Part shown: in pieces, positions 36,853 to 44,988 of the stretch | How the letters are laid out: each line of letters opens with the position of its first letter | Numbering within the stretch: position 1 is the stretch's first letter | NCBI GenBank assembly: GCA_023400235.1 | Contig: JAEXFI010000035.1 | Coordinates: forward strand, 62,001-126,000 | Direction: 5' to 3' | Length of the DNA: 64,000 bases | Source: Bacillota bacterium | GTDB lineage: Bacteria > Bacillota > Clostridia > Acetivibrionales > DSM-1351 | Notes under the pieces: model-generated | Seen by the model: only the letters and a program-made list of their open reading frames with translations | Databases searched by the model: none | What the model was told of the DNA's origin: nothing | Made by a program: the position numbers and the translations under genes

Positions 36853-36891
36853 CTTGGGGAGTGCGGCCCGGAAGGTTTTTAATCGAATGAG

Positions 36892-36930
36892 AGTACATTG
36901 AGTACGTTGAGTACGTTGAGTACGTTGAGG
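36892..36930 (+). repeat. 9-bp tandem repeat (about 4 units) in the leader of the fusion gene
   Basis: AGTACATTG at 36892-36900 is followed by three copies of AGTACGTTG to 36927, then AGG. The last unit and the AGG form the ribosome site (TTGAGG) for the ATG at 36936. Change in unit number would move upstream sequence relative to this site. Confidence 0.85.
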
Positions 36931-36935
36931 TAAGT

Positions 36936-38558
36936 ATGAAAATGAAAACACAAGTGGATATAATAACGGGTTTTTTGGGGGCTGGAAAGACTTCTGCTAT
37001 AAACAGCTTACTGGAAAATGAAGAAATGCAATCCCAGAGAATTTATATAATTCAATGCGAGATGGGTGAGGCTGTAATCCAAGGGGATTTACTGCAGGGA
37101 AAGGCCATTGACACGGGGTATGCAGCTGAGGATAGCAATATGGATGCAAAATATATCCTTGAAATCATTAAGAGCTTCCGGCCTCAAAGGATTATAATCG
37201 AGCACAATGGAACGGGGAGTCTGGAGCAGCTTTTATTAGTTCTTCAGCAACCGGGAGTACATAAGCATTGCTTTGTAAACAAGATAATTCATATGATAGA
37301 TGCAGTCACTTTTGAGCTCTTTATGAACAACATGGGAGATATACTCACAGAGCAAATTTTCAACAGCGATTATATTGTTATTAATAATTCTCATGGAAAG
37401 GAAAAATCCAGGCTCAGGCATATGGAAAAGGAGCTTAAGTCCATAAACAACTCGGCTGTGATATTATTTAACTCCCAGGGGATTGAACTTGCCGACCATG
37501 AAGAAATTTTATGGATAAATGCAGGGAAAAAAGCTGCCAGGCCCATAGAGAACCTGGCCAGGATATTTCTTGTATTTGCTGCAGTATACCTGGCATTTAT
37601 TGCTTTGAGAACTGCAGGCACAGGACCTGTGAATATTGACTTATCACGTCTTCAAATCTTGAATACGGTTTTTTTAAGCATTTTGATTCAGGCCTTCCCT
37701 TTTATATTGATTGGTGTTCTGGTTTCCTCTATAATACAGGTCATTATACCAGGGGAAACACTGGTGGGCCTTTTTCCCAGAAAAACCGGAAGGGGTTTTG
37801 TTGCCGCCCTTCTCGCAGGCTTTCTGTTTCCGGTTTGTGACTGCGCCATTGTACCAGTAGCAGCAAGACTTGTGAAAAAGGGAGTGCCCCTTCACACCGC
37901 AGTAACTTTTATGCTGGCTGCTCCGCTGGTTAACCCTTTGTCAATAGCGTCCACTTTGTATGCTTTTCCGGGGCAGCCCGCCATAGCGGTTTACCGTGTG
38001 GTTTTAGGTGCTGCAGTGGCTTTGGCTGTGGGTTTGACCTTTTGGTTCTTCCCCGAAGATAGAAAAATTACAATAGACGGGTATGCAAACTATTCCTGCA
38101 GGTGCGGCTACTGCATGGACAAGGAGGCTGTAAGCGGGCTTAAAGGCAAGGTTGAGGCGGTTTTCAGACATGCCGGAGCAGAATTTTTCCAGGTGGGAAG
38201 GTTTCTCATAATAGGAGCGCTGCTTTCGGGCATAGTTCAGGTTATGGTTCCTAAAAACACTTTTTCAGACTTGGGCGGAGGCTATGTGGTCTCGCTGCTT
38301 ATTATGCTGTTAGCGGCGTTTATACTTTCGGTATGCTCTACCTCTGACGCCTTTATAGGCAGAACCTTTATAAATCAGTTTCCCCTGGGTGCTGTTATGG
38401 GCTTTATGGTACTGGGGCCAATGCTAGACATAAAGAATTTTCTTGTGCTGCTGGGGAATTTCAACAGGAGATTTGTATTTAAGCTGGTATTTGTATTAGT
38501 TATATTGGCGTTTATTATACTTCTTTTTTTGACCACAATAATTACCGTTATTTTATAG
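36936..38558 (+). CDS. Fusion of a CobW-like P-loop domain to a UPF0718 permease
   Basis: A 540-residue protein with two parts. Residues 1-190 are a G3E/CobW-like domain with an intact Walker A (GFLGAGKTS) and IIIEHNGTG at the switch region. The CXCC metal loop seen in the neighbouring CobW is absent: that place reads DTGYAAEDSN. No NKxD motif is visible either (VINNSHGK). Residues about 197-540 are a UPF0718/DUF318 permease with about eight to ten membrane segments, including PVCDCAIVPVAARLVKKG and SVCSTSDAFIGRTF, the conserved cysteine-bearing blocks of that family. A cytoplasmic loop holds another Cys set (CRCGYCMD). It is followed after 9 bases by a TIGR03943 gene, the usual partner of this permease. 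It could be a GTP-gated metal or thiol-compound permease; that is inference. Confidence 0.88.
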   Translation: MKMKTQVDIITGFLGAGKTSAINSLLENEEMQSQRIYIIQCEMGEAVIQGDLLQGKAIDTGYAAEDSNMDAKYILEIIKSFRPQRIIIEHNGTGSLEQLLLVLQQPGVHKHCFVNKIIHMIDAVTFELFMNNMGDILTEQIFNSDYIVINNSHGKEKSRLRHMEKELKSINNSAVILFNSQGIELADHEEILWINAGKKAARPIENLARIFLVFAAVYLAFIALRTAGTGPVNIDLSRLQILNTVFLSILIQAFPFILIGVLVSSIIQVIIPGETLVGLFPRKTGRGFVAALLAGFLFPVCDCAIVPVAARLVKKGVPLHTAVTFMLAAPLVNPLSIASTLYAFPGQPAIAVYRVVLGAAVALAVGLTFWFFPEDRKITIDGYANYSCRCGYCMDKEAVSGLKGKVEAVFRHAGAEFFQVGRFLIIGALLSGIVQVMVPKNTFSDLGGGYVVSLLIMLLAAFILSVCSTSDAFIGRTFINQFPLGAVMGFMVLGPMLDIKNFLVLLGNFNRRFVFKLVFVLVILAFIILLFLTTIITVIL

Positions 38559-38567
38559 GAGGGACGC

Positions 38568-39455
38568 ATGTTTATGGTTAATTCGCCCTGGGTCAGGATA
38601 AACCTGGAGGCAGTGTTGAGAATAACCGTTTTGTCAGGCTTTGCACTGTTTTTTTGGAGGAGTATACAAAACGGCAGTATACTTTTGTATGTGAACCCCA
38701 GAATAGTGCCCTATGTAAAGTTTGGATGCCTGGTAATGGGGATTACGGCCTTATTTTTTATCAAGGATGTATTCAGGCCCAAAAGAAAGATAAATATAGC
38801 TCCATATTTGGTTTTCCTTATACCGCTGGTGTTTGCGTTTTTATTGCCGGCAAAGTCCTTGGACTCATCAGCAATGGCCTTCGGTGATATAGAGCTTGCA
38901 AGTGGAAATATAATTACCGGCAATTCCGGCTCAGCTGTATCACAAAACTCTGAAGCGGTTCAAGGGACTGCTGATGCTTATGGAGCTGATGCTTACGGAC
39001 CCGATGCTTACGGACCCGATTCTTATGGAATTGATGCTTATGCATCTGATCCAGCTTCTGCTGATGGGAGTATAGCCTCTGAACCGGCTTCCACTGCTGC
39101 CATAATTGTAAATAATGACGATTTTGTTTACTGGCTTCAGGAGATTAACTATAATATAGAAAAATATGAAGGCAGAGAGATAGAAATTACCGGCTTTGTA
39201 TTTAAAAGCAAGGAATTCTCAAATAATGAGTTTGTTCCCGCGCGGCTGATGATGGCCTGCTGTACCGCCGACCTTCAGCCGGTAGGACTGCTGTGCAGAT
39301 ATGACGGGGCTGGGGGGCTCGTACAGGATACCTGGCTGAAAGTGACAGGCGTAATCAAGGATGTAGAACATAATGGGCAAAAAACGCCCGCCATCATTGC
39401 CTCTAAGGTGGAGGAAGCTAAGAAGCCCGATAACGAGTATGTTTATCCATATTGA
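38568..39455 (+). CDS. TIGR03943-family membrane protein, permease partner
   Basis: A 295-residue protein. Three to four N-terminal membrane helices lie in residues 12-105 (VLRITVLSGFALFFW, CLVMGITALFFI, YLVFLIPLVFAFLLPA). A low-complexity linker at about 135-165 repeats the unit Asp-Ala-Tyr-Gly-X. The C-terminal domain (about 180-295) has the conserved EITGFVFKS, FVPARLMMACCTAD and GLLCRYDG blocks of the family, with a CC pair that could bind metal. AGGAGG precedes the start. Members of this family typically sit next to a UPF0718 permease, as here (B. subtilis YcgQ/YcgR is an example), so the two probably form one membrane complex. The transported substrate is not known to me. Confidence 0.85.
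   Translation: MFMVNSPWVRINLEAVLRITVLSGFALFFWRSIQNGSILLYVNPRIVPYVKFGCLVMGITALFFIKDVFRPKRKINIAPYLVFLIPLVFAFLLPAKSLDSSAMAFGDIELASGNIITGNSGSAVSQNSEAVQGTADAYGADAYGPDAYGPDSYGIDAYASDPASADGSIASEPASTAAIIVNNDDFVYWLQEINYNIEKYEGREIEITGFVFKSKEFSNNEFVPARLMMACCTADLQPVGLLCRYDGAGGLVQDTWLKVTGVIKDVEHNGQKTPAIIASKVEEAKKPDNEYVYPY
38973..39047 (+). repeat. 15-bp tandem repeat coding for five Asp-Ala-Tyr-Gly-X units
   Basis: Five in-frame 15-base units (38973-38987 and onward) encode DAYGA, DAYGP, DAYGP, DSYGI and DAYAS in the linker of the TIGR03943 protein. Confidence 0.85.
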
Positions 39456-39481
39456 TAAAAAGGCTGTTTTTTCAAATACGT

Positions 39482-39514
39482 GGCTCATTACGGCGAACAA
39501 AGCTGTGATGAGCC
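39482..39514 (+). terminator. Possible terminator hairpin after the TIGR03943 gene
   Basis: GGCTCAT (39482-39488) and ATGAGCC (39508-39514) are exact complements with a 19-base loop. The following T-run is only three bases, so termination would be weak. Confidence 0.4.
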
Positions 39515-39634
39515 TTTAACATTCCGTGGTTTTTCCTGCCATATTAATATATTGTTTTTTCAGAGCAGGATTCAACCATGACGGCTAAAAAATTCAAAAA
39601 TACAGAATTATTTACAATTTTTAACTATCAAATA

Positions 39635-39643
39635 TGCTATAAT
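39635..39643 (+). promoter_or_regulatory. Extended -10 promoter for the GH44 gene
   Basis: TGCTATAAT at 39635-39643 is a full extended -10 element. No good -35 box stands at the right distance (TTTACA is 21 bases away). Transcription would start near 39650, giving a leader of about 190 bases. Confidence 0.55.
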
Positions 39644-39654
39644 TTTATTAACAT

Positions 39655-39687
39655 CATAATGTAAATTTGTAAATAACTTACATTATG
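39655..39687. promoter_or_regulatory. Perfect 10-bp inverted repeat at the 5' end of the GH44 leader
   Basis: CATAATGTAA (39655-39664) and TTACATTATG (39678-39687) are exact complements with a 13-base spacer. Lying just after the predicted transcription start, it could be a repressor site or a 5' stabilising hairpin. Confidence 0.5.
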
Positions 39688-39799
39688 TAAATATTGTTCA
39701 TTGTTTATTCCTTAATGAGAAAAAATTTTCAAGAAGGAGGGATTCAGTTTAAGGACAGGCAGAGATGTTTATCCGGAAATATTTTCATAAGGAGGTACG

Positions 39800-39835
39800 G
39801 TGAATAAATTTAATAAAAAGAAGGAGATATTTTAA
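39800..39835 (+). CDS. Putative 11-residue leader peptide upstream of GH44
   Basis: GTG 39800 follows GGAGG (39791-39795) and opens a frame of 11 codons (MNKFNKKKEIF) ending with TAA at 39833-39835. Only three bases separate the stop from the GH44 ATG at 39839, and the ribosome site of GH44 (AAGGAG, 39821-39826) lies inside the small frame. Translation of the leader would therefore affect initiation on the enzyme gene. The spacing from GGAGG to GTG is short (4 bases), so this is a candidate only. Confidence 0.35.
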   Translation: MNKFNKKKEIF

Positions 39836-39838
39836 GAG

Positions 39839-42421
39839 ATGGTAAAAGCACAAAGAATGAAAAAGACGGGAGCACTTATTGTAGGAGCAGCAATGCTGCT
39901 TACGGCTGTGCTCCCTGCAGGCATTGCTGCTGCAGCAGATACCGGCACAATTAGCATAAGCATTGACACAACCGCAGAAAGAGCTGCAATCAGCCCTTAC
40001 ATCTATGGAGGGAACTGGGAATTCAACAATGCGAAACTCACAGCCAAAAGATTGGGCGGAAACAGGATAACCGGCTACAACTGGGAGACAAACTACTCAA
40101 GTGCGGGAAGTGACTGGCAGCATTCCAGCGATACATACCTGTTATCAAACGGAAAAATTCCTGCTGACAGATGGGAGGAACCCGGAGTCGTTGTCTCAGA
40201 TTTTCATGACAAAAATCTGCAGGCGGGCGAACCTTATTCGCTGGTAACTTTACAGGCAGCGGGCTATGTAGCGGCAGATGCCAACGGCACTGTCACCGAA
40301 GCTGACACAGCACCTTCTGCCAGATGGAAGGAAGTAAAATTCAAAAAAGATGCACCTCTGTCACTTACACCTGATACAACTGACGGCTACGTCTATATGG
40401 ATGAATTTGTAAACTTCCTGGTGAACAAGTATGGGAGCGCGTCTACAGCTACCGGAATAAAAGGCTATGCCATTGATAATGAGCCAGCTCTCTGGCCAAG
40501 CACTCATCCCAGGATTCATCCTCAAAAACCAACCTGTGCCGAGCTGGTTGACAAGAACATTAAACTGTCAAAGACCGTTAAGAGTATTGACCCTGCGGCA
40601 GAAACCTTTGGACTTGTTGCATATGGCTTTGCTGAGTACAATGACTTCCAGACTGCAACTGACTGGGCTTCACTGAAGGGTAGCTACACCTGGTTTTTGG
40701 ATTATTACCTGGACAGCATGAAAAAAGCATCTGACACCGAAGGCAAGAGACTGATGGATGTACTGGATCTTCACTGGTATCCTGAAGCCAAGGGCGGCGG
40801 AGACAGAATATGCTTTGGGGAGAACTCAGCAAACATTGAGTGCAACAAAGCTCGTCTGCAAGCGCCTAGAACCCTGTGGGATCCAACCTATACCGAAGAC
40901 AGCTGGATTGCCCAGTACTGCAGCTTTGGTCTGCCCTTGCTGCCTAAGGTAAAGGCGTCCATTAATCAATACAACCCTGGAACAAAGCTGGCGTTTACTG
41001 AATACTCATATGGTGCGGACGATCACATAACCGGTGGTATTGCACAGTCTGATGTATTAGGTATATTTGGAAAGTATGGCGTTTATCTTGCTTCAGTTTG
41101 GGGCGGAGGAAGCTATACTGCAGCTGGTTTCAATATGTACACAAATTATGACGGAAACGGCTCCAAGTATGGAGACACCAAGGTTAAAGCAGAGACTTCA
41201 GATATTGAAAACAGTTCTGTTTATGCATCCATTGACGGAAATGACGATTCAAAATTACATGTTATTCTTATAAACAAAAACTATGACAGCCCGAAGACTG
41301 TAAGCTTTGACATAAACAGCACAAAGAATTATACCTCCGGACGGGTATGGTCCTTTGACAGAAGCAGTTCAAATATCACAGAAAAATCACCGATAAACCA
41401 TATAAGCGGCAACAAGCTGACTTATACCATTCCTGCCTTGACCGTGTGCCACATTGTACTGGACTCTTCTGCCGCTCCTATCCTCTATGGGGATGCCAAC
41501 AGTGACGGAACTCTGGACAGCCTGGACCTGCCAAGTTATAAGAAATATTTAATGGATCCTGAACACGGCTACAAAAAGGAACTGGATTTAAATCTGGACA
41601 ACTCCGTTGATGCTGTGGATTTTGCATTATTCAAGCAATACCTGCTGGGAATAATAACTGTTTTGCCACATGAAACTGTAGTTGGCAACAACCCTCCTGT
41701 ACCGATTATCAATGTATCACCCAAAGAAGCCTTTACCGGTGATGCCATACAATTTGACGCATCTGCCACAACTGATGCCGACGGCAGAGTGACTGTATAT
41801 GCATGGGATTTTGGTGACGGCACCGAGGGCACAGGGGCAAAGGTTACACATAAGTACAAGTCCCCGGGAACATATACTGTCAAAATGACTGCAATTGATG
41901 ATAAGGGTCTTCCTGCCTCAATTACAGATACAGTATCAATTACCACTGCTACAGGAGATAATACAAAGGTCAACTTTGAGGATGGAACACTGCAGGGCTT
42001 TACTACAAATTCTCCTGCAACCACTTTTACCGTTACCAATGAGAAGGCCTTCCAGGGAACCAAGTCTCTGAAATGGGATGCTGTGGGCAGCACCGACGGC
42101 AAGGTGGATGCTGTGGTAAACAGCAGTACACCTGTTCTGACTCCCGGGCAGACTATGACCTTCAGGGTCTGGATACCTGAGGGTGCACCTATTAAGACCA
42201 TTCAGCCCTTTGTAATGCCTCATGATGCCGCATGGTCACAAATCGAGTGGTATTCAGCATGGAAGAGCTATGATATGGTAAACAAGGGACAATGGAATGA
42301 ATTCACAGTTACGCTGCCGCTGACTGCCGATACCTCATTGACCCAGACACAGTTCGGTATACAGGTTGAAACATCTACAGAGGGCAATTTCACCCTGTAT
42401 GTTGATTCAATAGACTGGTAA
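39839..42421 (+). CDS. Cellulosomal GH44 endoglucanase/xyloglucanase with internal dockerin, PKD and CBM
   Basis: An 860-residue secreted enzyme. The signal peptide ends near residue 34 (IAAA-ADTG). GH44 covers about 38-545; acid/base Glu215 lies in IDNEPALW and the nucleophile Glu388 in LAFTEYSYG. GH44 enzymes cut beta-1,4-glucans, often xyloglucan. A type I dockerin follows at about 545-612, not at the end of the protein (GDANSDGTLDSLDL and LNLDNSVDAVDF). A PKD domain (about 618-705, AWDFGDGTEGTG) and a C-terminal carbohydrate-binding domain resembling CBM44 (about 708-860) complete it. The start 39839 has AAGGAG 12 bases upstream; ATG 39857 is an alternative with a weaker site. A clear terminator follows. 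Confidence 0.92.
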   Translation: MVKAQRMKKTGALIVGAAMLLTAVLPAGIAAAADTGTISISIDTTAERAAISPYIYGGNWEFNNAKLTAKRLGGNRITGYNWETNYSSAGSDWQHSSDTYLLSNGKIPADRWEEPGVVVSDFHDKNLQAGEPYSLVTLQAAGYVAADANGTVTEADTAPSARWKEVKFKKDAPLSLTPDTTDGYVYMDEFVNFLVNKYGSASTATGIKGYAIDNEPALWPSTHPRIHPQKPTCAELVDKNIKLSKTVKSIDPAAETFGLVAYGFAEYNDFQTATDWASLKGSYTWFLDYYLDSMKKASDTEGKRLMDVLDLHWYPEAKGGGDRICFGENSANIECNKARLQAPRTLWDPTYTEDSWIAQYCSFGLPLLPKVKASINQYNPGTKLAFTEYSYGADDHITGGIAQSDVLGIFGKYGVYLASVWGGGSYTAAGFNMYTNYDGNGSKYGDTKVKAETSDIENSSVYASIDGNDDSKLHVILINKNYDSPKTVSFDINSTKNYTSGRVWSFDRSSSNITEKSPINHISGNKLTYTIPALTVCHIVLDSSAAPILYGDANSDGTLDSLDLPSYKKYLMDPEHGYKKELDLNLDNSVDAVDFALFKQYLLGIITVLPHETVVGNNPPVPIINVSPKEAFTGDAIQFDASATTDADGRVTVYAWDFGDGTEGTGAKVTHKYKSPGTYTVKMTAIDDKGLPASITDTVSITTATGDNTKVNFEDGTLQGFTTNSPATTFTVTNEKAFQGTKSLKWDAVGSTDGKVDAVVNSSTPVLTPGQTMTFRVWIPEGAPIKTIQPFVMPHDAAWSQIEWYSAWKSYDMVNKGQWNEFTVTLPLTADTSLTQTQFGIQVETSTEGNFTLYVDSIDW

Positions 42422-42437
42422 GCACTAGTGCATTATG

Positions 42438-42474
42438 AAACTGCGGCTCCCATATATTTGGAGCCGCAGTTTTT
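42438..42474 (+). terminator. Strong terminator after GH44
   Basis: A 13-bp GC-rich stem (left arm 42438-42450, right arm from 42460) with a 9-base loop is followed by T residues to 42474. The A-tract on the other side would also let it serve the opposite strand. Confidence 0.9.
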
Positions 42475-42544
42475 GAATTTAAGACATCCCAGTGTATTTC
42501 TACATGGTAAAGGCAATAATAAGAGACACTTGGTATAAACGTGA

Positions 42545-43012
42545 CTACCTGTTGTCAAACGCAGGATTGAAGGCATAATAATTCTTGGAATCAAGGTTTT
42601 CCTGTACTACCCTTAAAGCCTCGCCGAATCTCTGGAAGTGAACTATCTCTCTTTCTCGCAGAAACTTGATGGGATCTTTTACGTCCGGGTCATCAGCCAA
42701 CCTTAAAATATTATCATAGGTGGTTCTTGCTTTTTGTTCTGCGGCCAGATCCTCCGTCAAGTCGGTTATGGGATCTCCCTTGGATTGAAAATAAGTAGCG
42801 GTAAAGGGGGTGCCCGATGCGGCTACGGGATATAAAGCCAGCGTATGGTCAACAAAATATGTGTCAAAGCCGCTGCTTTTAATTTCATCTATGGTCAAAT
42901 CCTTTGTGAGCTGGTATATTATTGCAGATATTATTTCCATATGAGCAAGCTCTTCTGTACCTGTATCTGTATCGAAATGACGAATGTGCAGCTTGACATG
43001 GAAATCCACCAA
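42545..43012 (-). pseudogene. 5'-truncated manganese catalase / CotJC-like gene
   Basis: The frame encodes 155 residues of the ferritin-like manganese-catalase family that includes the spore-coat protein CotJC. TGTEELAHMEIISAII, EQKARTTYDNIL and EREIVHFQRFGEAL are the metal-ligand helices. The first helix, about 55 residues that supply one more ligand, is missing; the sequence before TGTEELAH (DFHVKLHIRHFDTD) does not resemble the family. No ATG or good ribosome site is found; the frame opens only with TTG/GTG. cotJA and cotJB are also absent. I read it as a decayed copy after a deletion, though a short active product cannot be excluded. Confidence 0.65.
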
Positions 43013-43042
43013 GTGTAGTATTGTCTGTAATAAGTTACCTTT

Positions 43043-43079
43043 AAAAATCTGTTATGTTTACTAAGGAGAACAGATTTTT
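43043..43079. terminator. 11-bp perfect inverted repeat with A/T tails
   Basis: AAAAATCTGTT (43043-43053) and AACAGATTTTT (43069-43079) are exact complements with a 15-base loop, followed by more T. It sits between the catalase remnant and the regulator gene and could terminate in either direction. Confidence 0.6.
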
Positions 43080-43179
43080 TTATTTTCTCTGAATCGGAGA
43101 CATAATCGCCGCATTGTGTGTTGTTTTACCTGTCGTTTAATTATAGAATTCGATTATAAAACACAAAGGAGGTTTCGAG

Positions 43180-44379
43180 GTGGAAAAGAAATCCATAGGT
43201 AATTTTTTAGCAGCTCTGAGGAAATCCAACGGACTGACGCAACAGGATATTGCAGACAGATTGAGCGTATCCAATAAAACAGTAAGTAAATGGGAGCGGG
43301 ATGAAAGTAGCCCCGATATTACTTTGATTCCTGTTATTGCTGAACTTTTTGGAGTAACCTGTGATGAAATTTTATTGGGAGAACGTTTCAACAGAGACAC
43401 ACATCCACAAAACAGGGCAAATAAAGTTGAAAAACAGCTTAAACATCTTACTAAAAGCACAGTAACAAGATTTAAAAACCTATCATATATTTCAATATTG
43501 CTTACCCTTGTTGGGCTGAATGTGATGTTCTCAGCGTCATATGCTCTTTATGCTCCAGTCATAGGCTTTGGGCTGTGTATGATATTTATTGCCGTAAGTA
43601 TAGCCCTGGCAGCTATTCAGCTTAATACCGCGAAGCAGCATTTAAATGCCGAAGACTTGGACGGTGTCTATGATGAGCAAATCCGTCTGTCAAAAGCAAC
43701 TATTTACCGGTATTTTTTTGGTACAGTCTGTGCCAATATATTTGTTCTTGTTCTTTCTTTACCTTTCATTTTATTTAGAGATGATACTTTTTTGTATAGC
43801 GTGATTACCTTTGAAACATATTTGGGCTATATGCCTGTAATGCTTTTAATTGCCCTTGTTGCCGCTGCCGGTATTTTCTATTTAATGCATAATAGATTAA
43901 TAGTAACAACAAGAATTGACTGGCTGTTTTACCGTACTGAAAAAATGAGAAGAATGGGAGTACCTCAAAACATACTGTTGGGATGCGCTTTTTTGATTTG
44001 TTTAGCCGAATTGATATTATTGATGCTAAAGGGCATAATGCTGAACTTTTTTATAGTGTTTTTTATTTTCTTTATAGGTTTTGTCATAACAACCGTTATA
44101 TTTTCAGTTAAAGCTGGAGATAAAAAGGAGCGTGCTATAATGATTGTTACAGGGATAAGAAACCTGCTGTTTGTTTTTTCATTTCTGTCTGCCTTAAGCG
44201 GAATTTCTACCTGGAAAGCTTATGATGGGAATTTGAATGAAACCAACAGCGGTATTACCTATAATTATTTAAATGCGCGTATTGCATTAGGCATTATGCT
44301 TGGAGCAATAATCATTTATTTGGTCGCCAAATATATTTTGTTTAAAAAAACAGCAAGAGTTGAAAACCGTACCGAATAA
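43180..44379 (+). CDS. XRE-family regulator with a multi-pass membrane domain
   Basis: A 399-residue protein. Residues 5-62 form an XRE helix-turn-helix (IGNFLAALRKSNGLTQQDIADRLSVSNKTVSKWERDES). After a linker there are about eight membrane segments between residues 97 and 390 (for example ISILLTLVGLNVMFSAS, IFVLVLSLPFILF, NFFIVFFIFFIGFVITTVIF). The gene starts with GTG after AAAGGAGG. Such membrane-tethered XRE proteins are common in Clostridia and related groups; they bind DNA while embedded in the membrane, but what they sense is mostly unknown. No partner gene is next to it: a terminator follows and the upstream gene is on the other strand. Confidence 0.88.
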   Translation: MEKKSIGNFLAALRKSNGLTQQDIADRLSVSNKTVSKWERDESSPDITLIPVIAELFGVTCDEILLGERFNRDTHPQNRANKVEKQLKHLTKSTVTRFKNLSYISILLTLVGLNVMFSASYALYAPVIGFGLCMIFIAVSIALAAIQLNTAKQHLNAEDLDGVYDEQIRLSKATIYRYFFGTVCANIFVLVLSLPFILFRDDTFLYSVITFETYLGYMPVMLLIALVAAAGIFYLMHNRLIVTTRIDWLFYRTEKMRRMGVPQNILLGCAFLICLAELILLMLKGIMLNFFIVFFIFFIGFVITTVIFSVKAGDKKERAIMIVTGIRNLLFVFSFLSALSGISTWKAYDGNLNETNSGITYNYLNARIALGIMLGAIIIYLVAKYILFKKTARVENRTE

Positions 44380-44988
44380 GAGCATAATCTGCATTAGCCT
44401 CTTGCACAGTAATTGTATATCAAAAATAATTAATTTACCGCATATTAAGTTAATCTGAACTGCGGTTTTTTGATGCGCATTTTCATTGGCAAATAAAAAA
44501 ACAAGGTTTTCACCACAAATACAACTGCGCATAAGTATTTTCAGGATTTTTTATAAATAATGGAAAAAAAAGAAGGTGTTGGATAAAAATGGCAGAATAT
44601 AAAGATATATGGGGGTTTATAGTTGCAGCTACAGGGGAAGTTGAGTTACCATTGTAGTTTAAAGCTGCATAATCAAAAGGGACAACCCTGTTGGTTTGCC
44701 GAAATATCATCAATAAATTGAATTAGAAGGATGAATATAAAGCTTTTTTGGGGGTATTTATTATTTAATTGGCAATTATTGAAAGATATATTGATAATAT
44801 ACCTGGGTAATTATATAATTTTCATAAAAAAGATTTGTGCTTTTTAGCTGCAATTGTTTGTTTTAATAGGATTTAAAGAAATCTCAGTATTGTTGCCATG
44901 GTATTATGAAAAAGAGAGTATCAATAAATCAAGTAGTAATATTTTTAACATAAATTTAAAAACACAAATAATTATTTTGGGGGATGCT
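44380..44988. other. Intergenic region before the giant surface protein gene
   Basis: About 600 AT-rich bases. After the terminator at 44437-44471 I see no convincing gene. A 22-codon frame at 44589 has a weak ribosome site and no family support. A frame running on into the giant gene from 44854 has no ribosome site and is not used here. Confidence 0.5.
44437..44471 (+). terminator. Terminator after the membrane XRE gene
   Basis: ACCGCA (44437-44442) and TGCGGT (44461-44466) pair around an 18-base loop, followed by six T residues. Confidence 0.6.

Larger units (their letters stand above)
39456..39838. other. Intergenic region with promoter, leader hairpin and leader ORF before GH44
   Basis: This 383-base gap holds a weak terminator hairpin, an extended -10 promoter, a perfect inverted repeat just after the expected transcription start, and an 11-codon leader ORF; each is listed separately. 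Nothing else recognisable is present. Confidence 0.6.

Noticed and set aside
44510..44713. Short frames near 44.6 kb, including a 22-codon one (MAEYKDIWGFI...) recalling an EtfA N-terminus
   Set aside because: The likeness covers only about ten residues and the frame stops at once; no further EtfA sequence follows.
44854..44988. Earlier start for the giant surface protein
   Set aside because: No ribosome site; the signal peptide begins at ATG 44989, which has a good site.
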